DNA from: Vagococcus silagei
GTDB lineage: Bacteria > Bacillota > Bacilli > Lactobacillales > Vagococcaceae
Reading direction: 5' to 3'
Length of the DNA stretch: 64,000 nt
Assembly (NCBI RefSeq): GCF_004795745.1
Contig: NZ_SDGV01000011.1
Span: 47,190 to 111,189, forward strand
The notes under the pieces: model-generated
The model's input: only the letters and a program-made list of their open reading frames with translations
What the model was told of the DNA's origin: nothing
Databases searched by the model: none
Shown: positions 56,198 to 63,676 of the stretch, piece after piece
Layout of the letters: every line of letters begins with the position of its first letter
Position numbering within the stretch: the first letter of the stretch is position 1
Position numbers and translations under genes: made by a program

Positions 56198-56494
56198 TCA
56201 TTTCTTTTTAGCAATTGTATTCCCTAAGACAACAGTTATTACTACAGAAATAAGAATTAACATGGTCGTTAACATTGAAGACTTGGGTAAAAAAATATCG
56301 ACTGACAACATTAATGCGATAAATAGACACTCTGACCTCATGATTTTTGTTAGCCTCGAAATACTATACTGTTCTTTTTCTTTTTGACTCATTGTATTGT
56401 AACCAGCAATCAAAAATAGCCATTTTTACCTGAAAAATTGAAGACTACTGATTAATGCAAATAAAATAATTACTATATTAACAAAATTATCCAT
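56198..56494 (-). pseudogene. DUF3784 membrane protein interrupted by a stop codon
   Basis: With GGAGG before an ATG at 56494 the frame reads an N-terminal membrane helix of 22 codons, then TAA (56426-56428). It continues in the same frame with KWLFLIAGYNTMSQKEKEQY, the family hallmark of DUF3784, and a second and third membrane segment to 56198. A single base change would restore a protein of about 97 residues. It is a recent pseudogene or a sequencing error. A restart at Met-Ile-Ala-Gly inside the hallmark is unlikely because no ribosome binding site is near. Confidence 0.75.
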
Positions 56495-56567
56495 TACAAT
56501 ACCTCCTAAGAATTAAAGAATATCATTTATAAATTCTTCATAATGCCGTAGTTTATCTCTTGTTAAA

Positions 56568-56651
56568 ATGACTGTTTTCGAAGCGTTAAACTTAATGATC
56601 ACATCTACGCCGTTAGTATTGTTACTGAAAAACAATGATACTAGTAAATAG
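56568..56651 (+). CDS. Holin-like type I toxin peptide
   Basis: A 27-codon frame begins MTVFEALNLMI and ends with LLLKNNDTSK, which fits the start and basic end of putative holin-like toxins (Hol_Tox/TxpA class) of Lactobacillales. The hydrophobic middle is some residues shorter than usual, so the toxin may be weakened by a deletion. The ribosome binding site is poor. Its mRNA would extend through the stem at 56661 to the terminator at 56740-56770, fully complementary to an RNA from the opposite strand. Confidence 0.6.
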   Translation: MTVFEALNLMITSTPLVLLLKNNDTSK

Positions 56652-56656
56652 AAAAC

Positions 56657-56770
56657 AAAAAAACCATCCACAACTTTGACGATTCGGATGGTTTAATTCT
56701 TAATATCTAAGACAATCACCGTCTTTAACGGCCTATTTTAGGGACATGTTGACGCATGTCTCTTTTCTTT
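56657..56770 (-). ncRNA. Antisense antitoxin RNA of type I system
   Basis: On the minus strand TTGAAA (56800-56805) and TATAAT (56777-56782) with exact 17-base spacing give a strong promoter. The RNA would start near 56770 and end at the AAACCATCC/GGATGGTTT hairpin (56661-56694) with a T7 run. Within it lie the ACCGT/ACGG block and the AGGGACATG hairpin that I associate with holin-like-toxin antitoxin RNAs. It overlaps the 3' end of the toxin mRNA, as in TxpA/RatA. Confidence 0.65.
56740..56770 (+). terminator. Terminator of the holin-like toxin mRNA
   Basis: AGGGACATG and CATGTCTCT arms with a 6-base loop are followed by TTTCTTT on the plus strand. Confidence 0.65.
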
Positions 56771-56843
56771 ATCTTAATTATACAGATATTATTTTAGATT
56801 TTCAAGAAATGAAAAGCACTGTAAGGCATTGAAGTCAGACACG

Positions 56844-57482
56844 TTATTCATCGGGTCCATACATATAAAACGTTAACTCTTCTTCGGTATAAGGTGGTGT
56901 TGTTCTTGGACCAGAAAATTTATCATTTGCTAAGTCAAATCCTAATATTTGAGCAGTTTTAACTGCAAATTCTCGGTAAGCAAAGCCTATTGCCGTAATA
57001 ATATGCTGTTTCTCATCATAAACAAGTGGTTGTCTGACGATGTTTTCTTTGTTGAAAAACTCAAATTCGTTTAATGTCTCCTCAAATAAACCAGAAGTAA
57101 ACTTGCTATCTCTCAAGACGCCAGCTTTCGCGAGTAACATTGGTGCAGAGGATATTGCTGCGATTAATGGTCTGTCTTTTAGATTCGCAAGAGGTTTTAA
57201 AAAATCAATCAATTCTTTGTCTTCAGCAATTGGATAAGGATTCATAATACCTGTTAGTAAAATTAATTGGTAATTTGAAAAGTTTATCTCCCTAAATGAT
57301 TTGTTGGGCACTATTTGAAACGAATCTTCTGATTGAATCATCTTTTTATCATGGGAACCGACAGTATCAATTGTCCACCATTCACCACAAGGCTGATACA
57401 CAGTTAAGTAATCTGTTAATAACGTAATTTCACTCATTGACATACCATCATATACTAAAACTAATGCCTTATTTTCGACCAT
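56844..57482 (-). CDS. DJ-1/PfpI superfamily protein without the usual cysteine
   Basis: A 212-residue protein of the DJ-1/PfpI fold (LVLVYDGMSMSEITLLTDYL, then LILLTGIMNPYP). At the nucleophile elbow, where relatives have Ala-Ile-Cys, it reads AAISSAPMLLAKAG with Ser111. Peptidase, glyoxalase or chaperone chemistry that needs Cys is therefore doubtful, as in some amidase-domain regulators. The C-terminal half has the expected GFAYREFAVKTAQILG. AAGGAG precedes the start. Confidence 0.82.
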   Translation of the reverse strand: MVENKALVLVYDGMSMSEITLLTDYLTVYQPCGEWWTIDTVGSHDKKMIQSEDSFQIVPNKSFREINFSNYQLILLTGIMNPYPIAEDKELIDFLKPLANLKDRPLIAAISSAPMLLAKAGVLRDSKFTSGLFEETLNEFEFFNKENIVRQPLVYDEKQHIITAIGFAYREFAVKTAQILGFDLANDKFSGPRTTPPYTEEELTFYMYGPDE

Positions 57483-57539
57483 TGTAAAATCTCCTTAATA
57501 ATTATTATTTTTCAATTTTTTAACTATAACTTTTTGGAG

Positions 57540-57896
57540 TTAATCCATTTTGTTCTTGCGACGCTTAATTAGATAGATGATTTCAAAAATCATCGCATCT
57601 AAGAATAAGCTATTGATATGAAGTGGCGAGTTTGTAAATAATGGAAATACAGGTGAGAAAAAAGTTTGCATAAATAATTTCCATTGCGGCGAAATGATTG
57701 ATATAAGTGTCTGAATAAAATGAATCAGGACCAACACTACAAAGCTTAAAATTAATGTTTCATAAACAACTTTCTTTTGATCTATATCAAATTTTTTGTA
57801 ATTAAAAACAACACTAACAATTTCACCCGTTGAGATGATGCCAAAAACTATGAGTATTACGAAAAATACTAAACCAACTAAAGCCCTTGCGTCCAT
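57540..57896 (-). CDS. Membrane protein, unknown
   Basis: A 118-residue protein with three predicted membrane segments (LVGLVFFVILIVFGIIST, ETLILSFVVLVLIHFIQTLI and a C-terminal one around MIFEIIYLI) and a basic tail. No family is recognised. AGGAGGAGT stands close before the ATG. It is 57 bases upstream of the DJ-1-like gene on the same strand, so they may be one unit. Confidence 0.6.
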   Translation of the reverse strand: MDARALVGLVFFVILIVFGIISTGEIVSVVFNYKKFDIDQKKVVYETLILSFVVLVLIHFIQTLISIISPQWKLFMQTFFSPVFPLFTNSPLHINSLFLDAMIFEIIYLIKRRKNKMD

Positions 57897-57968
57897 TAAT
57901 ACTCCTCCTTAGTAGATAAAAGTTACATTAAGTATACATTAATAAAACAATTCATTGTTAAATTTAAA

Positions 57969-58015
57969 AAAACAAGTTCAATCTAAAATAATATTATTCA
58001 GATTAAACTTGTTTT
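57969..58015 (-). terminator. Terminator of GNAT gene (58015-58428)
   Basis: AAACAAGTT and AACTTGTTT arms with an inner ATCT/AGAT pairing touch the stop codon of the minus-strand GNAT gene. Confidence 0.7.
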
Positions 58016-58428
58016 TATAGTGTTTTAACAAAGTAATGTTCAGTACCAGTAATTGGATAGTGCGCACGACGAAAGACTTCTTCATATCCATATTTGGGAT
58101 AATAATCTTTGGCTTGAAAACCAAATGTATAAATAAAGATATAACCACATTTGTGTTCATGCGCTAATTGTTCAGCTTCTTGAAGTAGTTGATGCCCAAT
58201 CTTTTGATTGCGATAAGCTTCATCAACTGCTAAATATTCAATATCCATCCATTGACCAAAAATTTCTCCAGTAATGCCACCAATAATTTTTCCTGTTTCA
58301 TCTTTAGCATAAATTGCAAAATCTTCCGATTCCAATATTTCGAATTTTTTTGCATTATATTGACGTAAAATATTACGAATATCTAAAATATCTTCATCTT
58401 TAGGATTTAATGTCCGTTCAAATTTCAT
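58015..58428 (-). CDS. GNAT family N-acetyltransferase
   Basis: A 137-residue acetyltransferase with motif A in LAVDEAYRNQKIGHQLLQEA (residues 73-92) and the YIFIYTFGFQAKDYYPKYGY segment of the group that modifies small amines. The GYEEVFRRAHYP and FVKTL ending is normal. It lies behind a membrane protein gene on the same strand. The substrate is unknown. Confidence 0.87.
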   Translation of the reverse strand: MKFERTLNPKDEDILDIRNILRQYNAKKFEILESEDFAIYAKDETGKIIGGITGEIFGQWMDIEYLAVDEAYRNQKIGHQLLQEAEQLAHEHKCGYIFIYTFGFQAKDYYPKYGYEEVFRRAHYPITGTEHYFVKTL

Positions 58429-58462
58429 TAGTGCTAGCCACCTTTATTTTATCAAAACATAA

Positions 58463-58741
58463 TCATTTTTTTAATTTAGAATCAACACTGAGCAACGCGT
58501 AAACAAAAGCTCCCATCATAACTAGCAATTCTAATAAAAGACCTGCGATAATCCCTCTTGAGCCAATAGTAAAGAATAATATAAGTTCTAAAGCTAAAAT
58601 GATACCTCCAGAAATCATGAGCATTTTTCTTAAGCCCTGAAGTGTTCCAACCAGTAACTCTTTAACTGAGGTTGTTTTTTCGGCAGCACTTGTTTTTTTC
58701 GCTTTGAGATGCCACATCAATACTATTAATAACAAAATCAT
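58463..58741 (-). CDS. Small membrane protein, unknown
   Basis: A 92-residue protein with three hydrophobic segments: a short N-terminal one (MILLLIVLMWHL), MLMISGGIILALELILFF and GLLLELLVMMGAFVYALL. A cytoplasmic basic stretch (KAKKTSAAEKTTS) separates the first two. Its start lies 13 bases after the lipoprotein gene, so the two are probably translated from one mRNA. No family is recognised. Confidence 0.6.
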   Translation of the reverse strand: MILLLIVLMWHLKAKKTSAAEKTTSVKELLVGTLQGLRKMLMISGGIILALELILFFTIGSRGIIAGLLLELLVMMGAFVYALLSVDSKLKK

Positions 58742-58754
58742 TTATCATACACTC

Positions 58755-59249
58755 CTAATCATCATCATCGTCATCATATTGGTACTCGCAGGATATCTTA
58801 TCTTGTGGAAAATCAAAAGAAGCTTTAATCTCACTTGCTGATTTTTCACCAGTAAACTTGATGAAGTATGTTCCTTTTTTTAATTCAATATCTTTAACAC
58901 CGTCACTAGAATCTTTGGCTTTCAAACTAACAATATTTTTGACATAATGCTTATTATCAGTCAATACAAGCTTGAAAATGCCTTTTGTATTTTGAATATC
59001 ATAAGTAATCGTAAATACAGAATCCTCTTTCACAACAACTTCCCACTGTGTTGTTCGTCCATTTAAGTTTAGCACACCATTATAAGCGCTATCTGAATGT
59101 TTTGTGTTCTGTTGGCTTATTTGATATTGATCCGACACTCTCGTAATATCTTGTGTTGTATATTTTTTATTTGGCATGTTCGCCATACATGATGAGCCAA
59201 ATACAAGAATACCCAATAATGATCCGACAAGTAAAATATTCTTTTTCAT
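58755..59249 (-). CDS. Lipoprotein with poly-aspartate tail
   Basis: A 164-residue exported lipoprotein. The signal peptide MKKNILLVGSLLGILVFGSSC ends in the lipobox GSSC (Cys21), so the mature protein is lipid-anchored outside the cell. The body is beta-rich and polar (KEDSVFTITYDIQN, GTYFIKFTGEKS), consistent with a small binding fold. It ends in six consecutive Asp residues after CEYQY, which could bind calcium or another cation. No family is recognised. It heads a unit with the small membrane protein downstream. Confidence 0.7.
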   Translation of the reverse strand: MKKNILLVGSLLGILVFGSSCMANMPNKKYTTQDITRVSDQYQISQQNTKHSDSAYNGVLNLNGRTTQWEVVVKEDSVFTITYDIQNTKGIFKLVLTDNKHYVKNIVSLKAKDSSDGVKDIELKKGTYFIKFTGEKSASEIKASFDFPQDKISCEYQYDDDDDD

Positions 59250-59269
59250 TTAAACATCACTCTTTCAGT

Positions 59270-59785
59270 TTATTTAGAAGCTATGTTAGCCAATATTTTA
59301 TTAACAGCATCATCGACTGAAGATTTGCTATAAGCAATTTTTTCAGTTTTTGGACGACGTTTGAAAAAATCTTGGCACTGCGATAATTTTGAAATACCCC
59401 AAGCCAATGTCTCGTCATTGCGATTTTTTAAGCGTTTAATGACGATTTCATCTTCAACATCAAGAATAAAATGGTAAACGTCAATCCGACGATACTGAAG
59501 TTCACCCACAATTTCATTAAAATAATCTTCTTGATAGAGACTCATCGGGACAATAATGACACCAGAATAAACTTTTGAAAATAATAGCAAAAGTCTAGCA
59601 TTCCACTTACGCCATGCAGGATAATCTTGAAAATCACTTTTCCTTTTGTACTTAGGTGTTAATTGGTTTATAAATGAACCTATTATTTCTGGATCATAAA
59701 TTTTAGATTTTGACATCTTATCTTTCAATGCATTAGATACTGTCGATTTCCCTGATCCAAAAGCACCATTAATCCAAATAATCAT
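59270..59785 (-). CDS. P-loop kinase-like protein, TmrB-like
   Basis: A 171-residue ATP-binding protein that resembles the tunicamycin-resistance ATPase TmrB and related nucleotide or antibiotic kinases. It has Walker A GAFGSGKST (residues 7-15), the FQDYPAWRKWNARLLL segment and the LDVEDEIVIKRLKNRN Lid-like region. It overlaps the upstream P-loop gene by 17 bases, so translation is coupled. The substrate is unknown; resistance to a nucleoside-type antibiotic is only a family-based suggestion. Confidence 0.8.
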   Translation of the reverse strand: MIIWINGAFGSGKSTVSNALKDKMSKSKIYDPEIIGSFINQLTPKYKRKSDFQDYPAWRKWNARLLLLFSKVYSGVIIVPMSLYQEDYFNEIVGELQYRRIDVYHFILDVEDEIVIKRLKNRNDETLAWGISKLSQCQDFFKRRPKTEKIAYSKSSVDDAVNKILANIASK

Positions 59786-60326
59786 CTTTTATTCTTCCTC
59801 TTATTTTATCATGTAGCTGTCTTAATTCGTATTCATAATCAGACTGGATTAGCGTCATCGAAAGTTGATTAGTTTGACAAGCTTGCATATTTGCATGATT
59901 TTCTTTTATCATATTTTCTAGCGATAATTGCGAATCATCCAGCCTCATTTCGACACGATTCGCTTCATCTTTTATTGTTTCAAAAGAAGTTTTTATATAA
60001 TCTTCCGTCATGACAAGACACTCAAATAAAATACTTTCAAGATATGTAGCATCAAAACTATTTTGCCAATTAAACGGGATATAGCAACCTTCAACAATTA
60101 AATTTTGCTTATTTTCAATTGCTGTCTTAATAATTTCACATGTAATTGGCCAAAGATAATCAACTAGGGCGTCATCGTCTTCAACGGTTAATGTTGTTTG
60201 ATTAGAGCGGATTAAGCCCATTTTGAGATGGTCTTGAGACAAGTAAGAATAGTGGAGTGAGGTTAACAAAGATTGCGCTAAAGTTGTTTTTCCCGTATGA
60301 GTCCCACCCGTAATTATTATAATCAT
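59769..60326 (-). CDS. P-loop kinase-like protein
   Basis: A 185-residue protein with Walker A GGTHTGKTTL (residues 7-16), a Walker-B-like LIVEGCYIPF and a long C-terminal helical region. It looks like a small-molecule or nucleotide kinase related to zeta-toxin/AAA_33-type enzymes. No antitoxin gene is obvious. Its 3' end overlaps the TmrB-like gene, and a DUF6483-type gene precedes it by 13 bases. The three probably form one transcription unit. Confidence 0.75.
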   Translation of the reverse strand: MIIIITGGTHTGKTTLAQSLLTSLHYSYLSQDHLKMGLIRSNQTTLTVEDDDALVDYLWPITCEIIKTAIENKQNLIVEGCYIPFNWQNSFDATYLESILFECLVMTEDYIKTSFETIKDEANRVEMRLDDSQLSLENMIKENHANMQACQTNQLSMTLIQSDYEYELRQLHDKIRGRIKDDYLD

Positions 60327-60339
60327 AAGTTCTCCTATA

Positions 60340-60654
60340 TTAACCTAAAAAATTTAATATTGCCTGATATTCTTGATCGTTTGGTACGCGTTGTTCCTGA
60401 TTTATTGACGCCCATTGATCAGTCGTAAACTGAATTGTTTCTAAAAAGGTTTCCTCAGATAAATTGTCGCTTTTTATTTTACGGTTAACATCAACGATAG
60501 CGATTATTCGTTCAATTTCTTCATCTGAAATTAAAGACGCTTCTGATTTATCAATTTTTAATAACTCTTTTATCGATTCTTTTCCAACCATCATGCCTAG
60601 TCCTTCAGCAATGCGGCGTACTTGACGCATGATCCAATCTTTTTCTTCATACAT
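60340..60654 (-). CDS. DUF6483-type small protein
   Basis: A 104-residue soluble helical protein beginning with YEEKDWIMRQVRRIAEGLGM, which fits the DUF6483 family as I remember it. No membrane segment or catalytic motif is present. It lies between an FtsX-like membrane protein gene (upstream) and two P-loop genes (downstream) on the same strand with short gaps. The function is unknown. Confidence 0.65.
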   Translation of the reverse strand: MYEEKDWIMRQVRRIAEGLGMMVGKESIKELLKIDKSEASLISDEEIERIIAIVDVNRKIKSDNLSEETFLETIQFTTDQWASINQEQRVPNDQEYQAILNFLG

Positions 60655-60674
60655 AAATATCAGTCCTTTAGCTT

Positions 60675-61298
60675 TTATTTTGAGGTTAATGAATAGAGCT
60701 TTTTCTTTGAGCTAAAAAAGGTCGTTAAAAAGACGTAATTCAGCATCATTAATTCTAGAATAATCAAATATATTGGATTGATTCGAAATGATTGGACATC
60801 GGATAGAGTAACGCCTAAGTTGATTGTCTTTATGACTGAAGCAAAAAAGATAAGCTGAGATGCAATCATTGCAATGGTTATCACAAAAAGAGCAAAAAAA
60901 GCGACCTGAAAGGTATAGTACATTGCTAAATTACCTGGTGTTTCACCGAGATACGACATGATTTTAAAATCTTCGTGTTGCAGAATAAAATATTGTTTAA
61001 AGCTTCTTTTGATAGTTGTAATGGTGAGCAGAATCATTAAGATAGCAAGAAAGAGTGAGGCGTACTTAAATAAAGTAAACCCCATAATTGGACCCAGACT
61101 CATCTGCACTTCAAGTGGATCGGTCTCAACAGCAACTGATTGATTCATTTCCTTCAAAAGATGGCTAAAAAACAGGAAAATATCACAAATAAACAGTGCC
61201 ATAATACACACAAGTTCACAAAGTATAAAAGTCGAAAACAGGCCTTCGATTCGTGATAAACGTCTTAAACTTTGAGTCATTAAATAATAGAGTATCAT
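60675..61298 (-). CDS. FtsX-like membrane protein
   Basis: A 207-residue protein with four membrane segments. The stretch FKIMSYLGETPGNLAMYYTF, followed by two helices, resembles the cytoplasmic loop and last helices of FtsX-type ABC permeases. No ATPase gene is adjacent and the length is about half of such permeases, so it may be an accessory or reduced permease. It heads the unit leading into the DUF6483 and P-loop genes. TATCTTCAAAT precedes the start, with only a weak ribosome binding site (GGAGGTATC in part). Confidence 0.6.
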   Translation of the reverse strand: MILYYLMTQSLRRLSRIEGLFSTFILCELVCIMALFICDIFLFFSHLLKEMNQSVAVETDPLEVQMSLGPIMGFTLFKYASLFLAILMILLTITTIKRSFKQYFILQHEDFKIMSYLGETPGNLAMYYTFQVAFFALFVITIAMIASQLIFFASVIKTINLGVTLSDVQSFRINPIYLIILELMMLNYVFLTTFFSSKKKLYSLTSK

Positions 61299-61348
61299 TT
61301 GAAGATACCTCCATCTTAGTTTAACTCTATTATAACATTACTTTTGTC

Positions 61349-61918
61349 TTATAATATATTATTTTTTTGATACTCTTCACGGGTTAGACCATATTTCAAT
61401 ATTTCAACCATTTTTTCATCCTTAATGTCCTGGATATAATCTTTGCCCCAATATGTCATCCCTAATTTTTCCATTACACGTCCAGAATTAACATTTTGCT
61501 TAAGAAATCTTGCACATACAATCTGAGTTTCTAATAACTCAAAAACTAATTGTAAAAGCTGTTCAGCAGCTTCATATACAATGCCCTTTCCCCAATAAGA
61601 TTCTCCAATTGCCCAAGCAAATTCAAATTCATTTTTAGAACGAGGAACAATACTGATTGTTCCGATAATTTTGCCACAATCTTTCAATTCAATTCCCCAA
61701 TTTGTTAACTGATTTGAAAGAAAGATATTGGCGATAACTTCTTGTGTGTCACGTTTTGATTGATGAGGATAAAAAGTTGTATATTTAGAAACATTAGGAT
61801 TTTGACAGTATTCAAACATATCATCAGTATCCTCTAGTGTAATTTTTCTGAGAAGGCAACGTTTTGTATCAATCCTTTGATTTTTCGCTAATATAAGATT
61901 CATTGACTCAGTTGACAT
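61349..61918 (-). CDS. GNAT acetyltransferase, RimJ/RimL type
   Basis: A 189-residue acetyltransferase of the ribosomal-protein-alanine type: TKRCLLRKITLEDTDDMFEY at the start, FAWAIGESYWGKGIVYEAAE as motif A and VNSGRVMEKLGMTYWG. Such enzymes acetylate proteins or antibiotics; the substrate is unknown. It lies 12 bases behind the Crp/Fnr regulator gene with its own AGGAGTG and is probably co-transcribed with it. Confidence 0.88.
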   Translation of the reverse strand: MSTESMNLILAKNQRIDTKRCLLRKITLEDTDDMFEYCQNPNVSKYTTFYPHQSKRDTQEVIANIFLSNQLTNWGIELKDCGKIIGTISIVPRSKNEFEFAWAIGESYWGKGIVYEAAEQLLQLVFELLETQIVCARFLKQNVNSGRVMEKLGMTYWGKDYIQDIKDEKMVEILKYGLTREEYQKNNIL

Positions 61919-61930
61919 AATAGATCACTC

Positions 61931-62602
61931 CTAAAAACGGATTGTCCCTGCAAGTTTTTGAAGACTATTTCGATTCACTATATCGTAACCAGGTTTATTT
62001 TTAATTATCATACCACTTTCCATCAGTTGTTGAAATGTATATAAGAGATGACGATAGCTGACAGCGAGATATTCGGCAACTTCAGTGTGTTTTTCATGAT
62101 AATGAGTATTTGATTCAGTGTAGAGAATAAATGCTGCTAAACGGTTAATTATAGGGTAATTTTGACCTTCACTTAAACGATTAGTCCTTGATAATAATTT
62201 TTGGGCCAAATAGATACTCAGTTGTTTTAAAAATATCGTATTTTCGAGTAACATACTTTGGCCTTTTTGAAATGGAATGGCTAAACAGAGACACTCTGAT
62301 TGAGCAGTCACATCTTTGGTTTGATTTTCCACACCTAATAGACTCAATTCACCGATTAACTCCCCAGCTTGAACAAAATGAACGATCGACTGCTTGCCAT
62401 CTTCATGAAGTAGGGAAACTTTGGCTTTTCCTTCAAGTAAGATAAAAAGCATTTCGGTACCTAAATCATTCCGAATAATTGTTTCTTTGGGTTTAAAAAT
62501 GACAACATCTGCAATTCTTTCGAGTTCATCAATTGATACATTTAGAAAGGCCTGCCAAACCTCTTGGTATCTCGCTGTATTTGAAATATTTATTTTTTTC
62601 AT
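61931..62602 (-). CDS. Crp/Fnr family transcriptional regulator, YeiL-like
   Basis: A 223-residue regulator with an N-terminal cyclic-nucleotide-type beta roll (IIRNDLGTEMLFILLEGKAK, GELIGELSLLG) and a C-terminal winged helix (HTEVAEYLAVSYRHLLYTFQ). The pattern resembles YeiL-type stationary-phase regulators. Cysteines are few (two), not arranged for an Fnr-type cluster. GGAGG five bases before the ATG at 62602 selects this start over one four codons upstream. It is divergent from the YczE-like gene, a likely target. Confidence 0.85.
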   Translation of the reverse strand: MKKINISNTARYQEVWQAFLNVSIDELERIADVVIFKPKETIIRNDLGTEMLFILLEGKAKVSLLHEDGKQSIVHFVQAGELIGELSLLGVENQTKDVTAQSECLCLAIPFQKGQSMLLENTIFLKQLSIYLAQKLLSRTNRLSEGQNYPIINRLAAFILYTESNTHYHEKHTEVAEYLAVSYRHLLYTFQQLMESGMIIKNKPGYDIVNRNSLQKLAGTIRF

Positions 62603-62684
62603 GTTTACCTCCAAAATGTGCTATATCTCATATTATTATCCGATTTTTAATGATAAATTACAAATGAAAGGACAGGTGGGAGCC

Positions 62685-63353
62685 ATGAAAAAAACAAATT
62701 TATTGATTTTGTCTTTATTATTCTATACATTAACGGGATTCGGTATTAGTTTAACTATTTTAGGAAACGTTGGGGTAAGTAGTTTTAACTCACTTAATTT
62801 GAGTGTTGCACATTTAACATCGCTCAAAGTTGGCACAGTTACGACAATGATCAATGGATTATTCTTGTTGACATATACCATTCTTACACGTGGAAAATTA
62901 ATTAGATCCTATGTCATTCAAGCGATTTCAGTTCTCTGTTTAGGTCAAGTCATTAATTTCTTCACTTATCAAGTCTTTGATTCAATCAGTATTGACCACT
63001 ATATTGCTCGCTTAGGATTATTTATGTTAGGCTCAATCATTGCAGGTTTCGGGACTGGAATGGTCTTAAACCTAAAAATTTTAGCCTTTCCAATTGAAAG
63101 TGTTTGTCACTTTTTAGCAACACGTTTAAACACATCATTCGCAAAACTTCGCTATGGGGTCGACATTTTTTCTGTCACAACGTCACTTGTTATCACACTT
63201 GTCACCCATGGTTCTCTCTTCATCAGAGAAGGTACAGTTATCAGTTTAGTTTTACTTTCTTCAACAATCAGCGTTACGAAGAGTGTCTACGAAAAATGGT
63301 ATGCAGCACGAGATATTAAATTACAAACGCAAGAAAGTTTAACGCAAATTTAA
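62685..63353 (+). CDS. YczE/YyaS-like integral membrane protein
   Basis: A 222-residue protein with five or more membrane segments and the YczE-family pattern (FGISLTILGNVGVSSFNSLN, AGFGTGMVLNLKILAFPIES). The family has no firm biochemical function. The frame is open 88 codons further upstream through the divergent regulator gene; GGTGGGAG six bases before the ATG at 62685 marks the start. It shares an 82-base divergent promoter region with the Crp/Fnr-like gene. Confidence 0.83.
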   Translation: MKKTNLLILSLLFYTLTGFGISLTILGNVGVSSFNSLNLSVAHLTSLKVGTVTTMINGLFLLTYTILTRGKLIRSYVIQAISVLCLGQVINFFTYQVFDSISIDHYIARLGLFMLGSIIAGFGTGMVLNLKILAFPIESVCHFLATRLNTSFAKLRYGVDIFSVTTSLVITLVTHGSLFIREGTVISLVLLSSTISVTKSVYEKWYAARDIKLQTQESLTQI

Positions 63354-63676
63354 TCTGGTAGCAACAACCTGATTTTTCATTACTACTTCCACACTAATGG
63401 GATCAAAGTTGTTTTTACATACATGAATTATCGCAATATATCACTTGACACACCCTTACGATATATTACGGTAATTTTTTATTACCAAATTTTTAAATCA
63501 AACAAAAGACAAAATTTTCTTCTTTTTAAAAGAGAGCATTTCTACCTTTCTTGAAAGATTAACATTTTAAGAAAGATAACAACAAATTTTTTAAATGTCA
63601 TATTTGAGCTAATTTCATAATTCACTTTTTAGAAAAGTAAACACTCGACCAATTTCAAAATCATTGTTTTTTGAAG

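Noticed and set aside
56513..56690. Minus-strand open frame across the toxin locus ending at 56513
   Set aside because: It lacks a start codon and ribosome binding site. The opposite strand encodes a recognisable toxin peptide and the region is explained by the toxin/antitoxin RNAs.
56657..56770. tracrRNA of a type II CRISPR system
   Set aside because: The AAAATAGGCCGTT stretch is faintly similar, but there is no cas gene, no repeat array and the neighbouring toxin frame fits a type I toxin-antitoxin locus.
62421..62684. Long N-terminal extension (88 codons) of the YczE-like membrane protein
   Set aside because: It runs through the coding region of the divergent Crp/Fnr gene, and a good ribosome binding site sits before the ATG at 62685.
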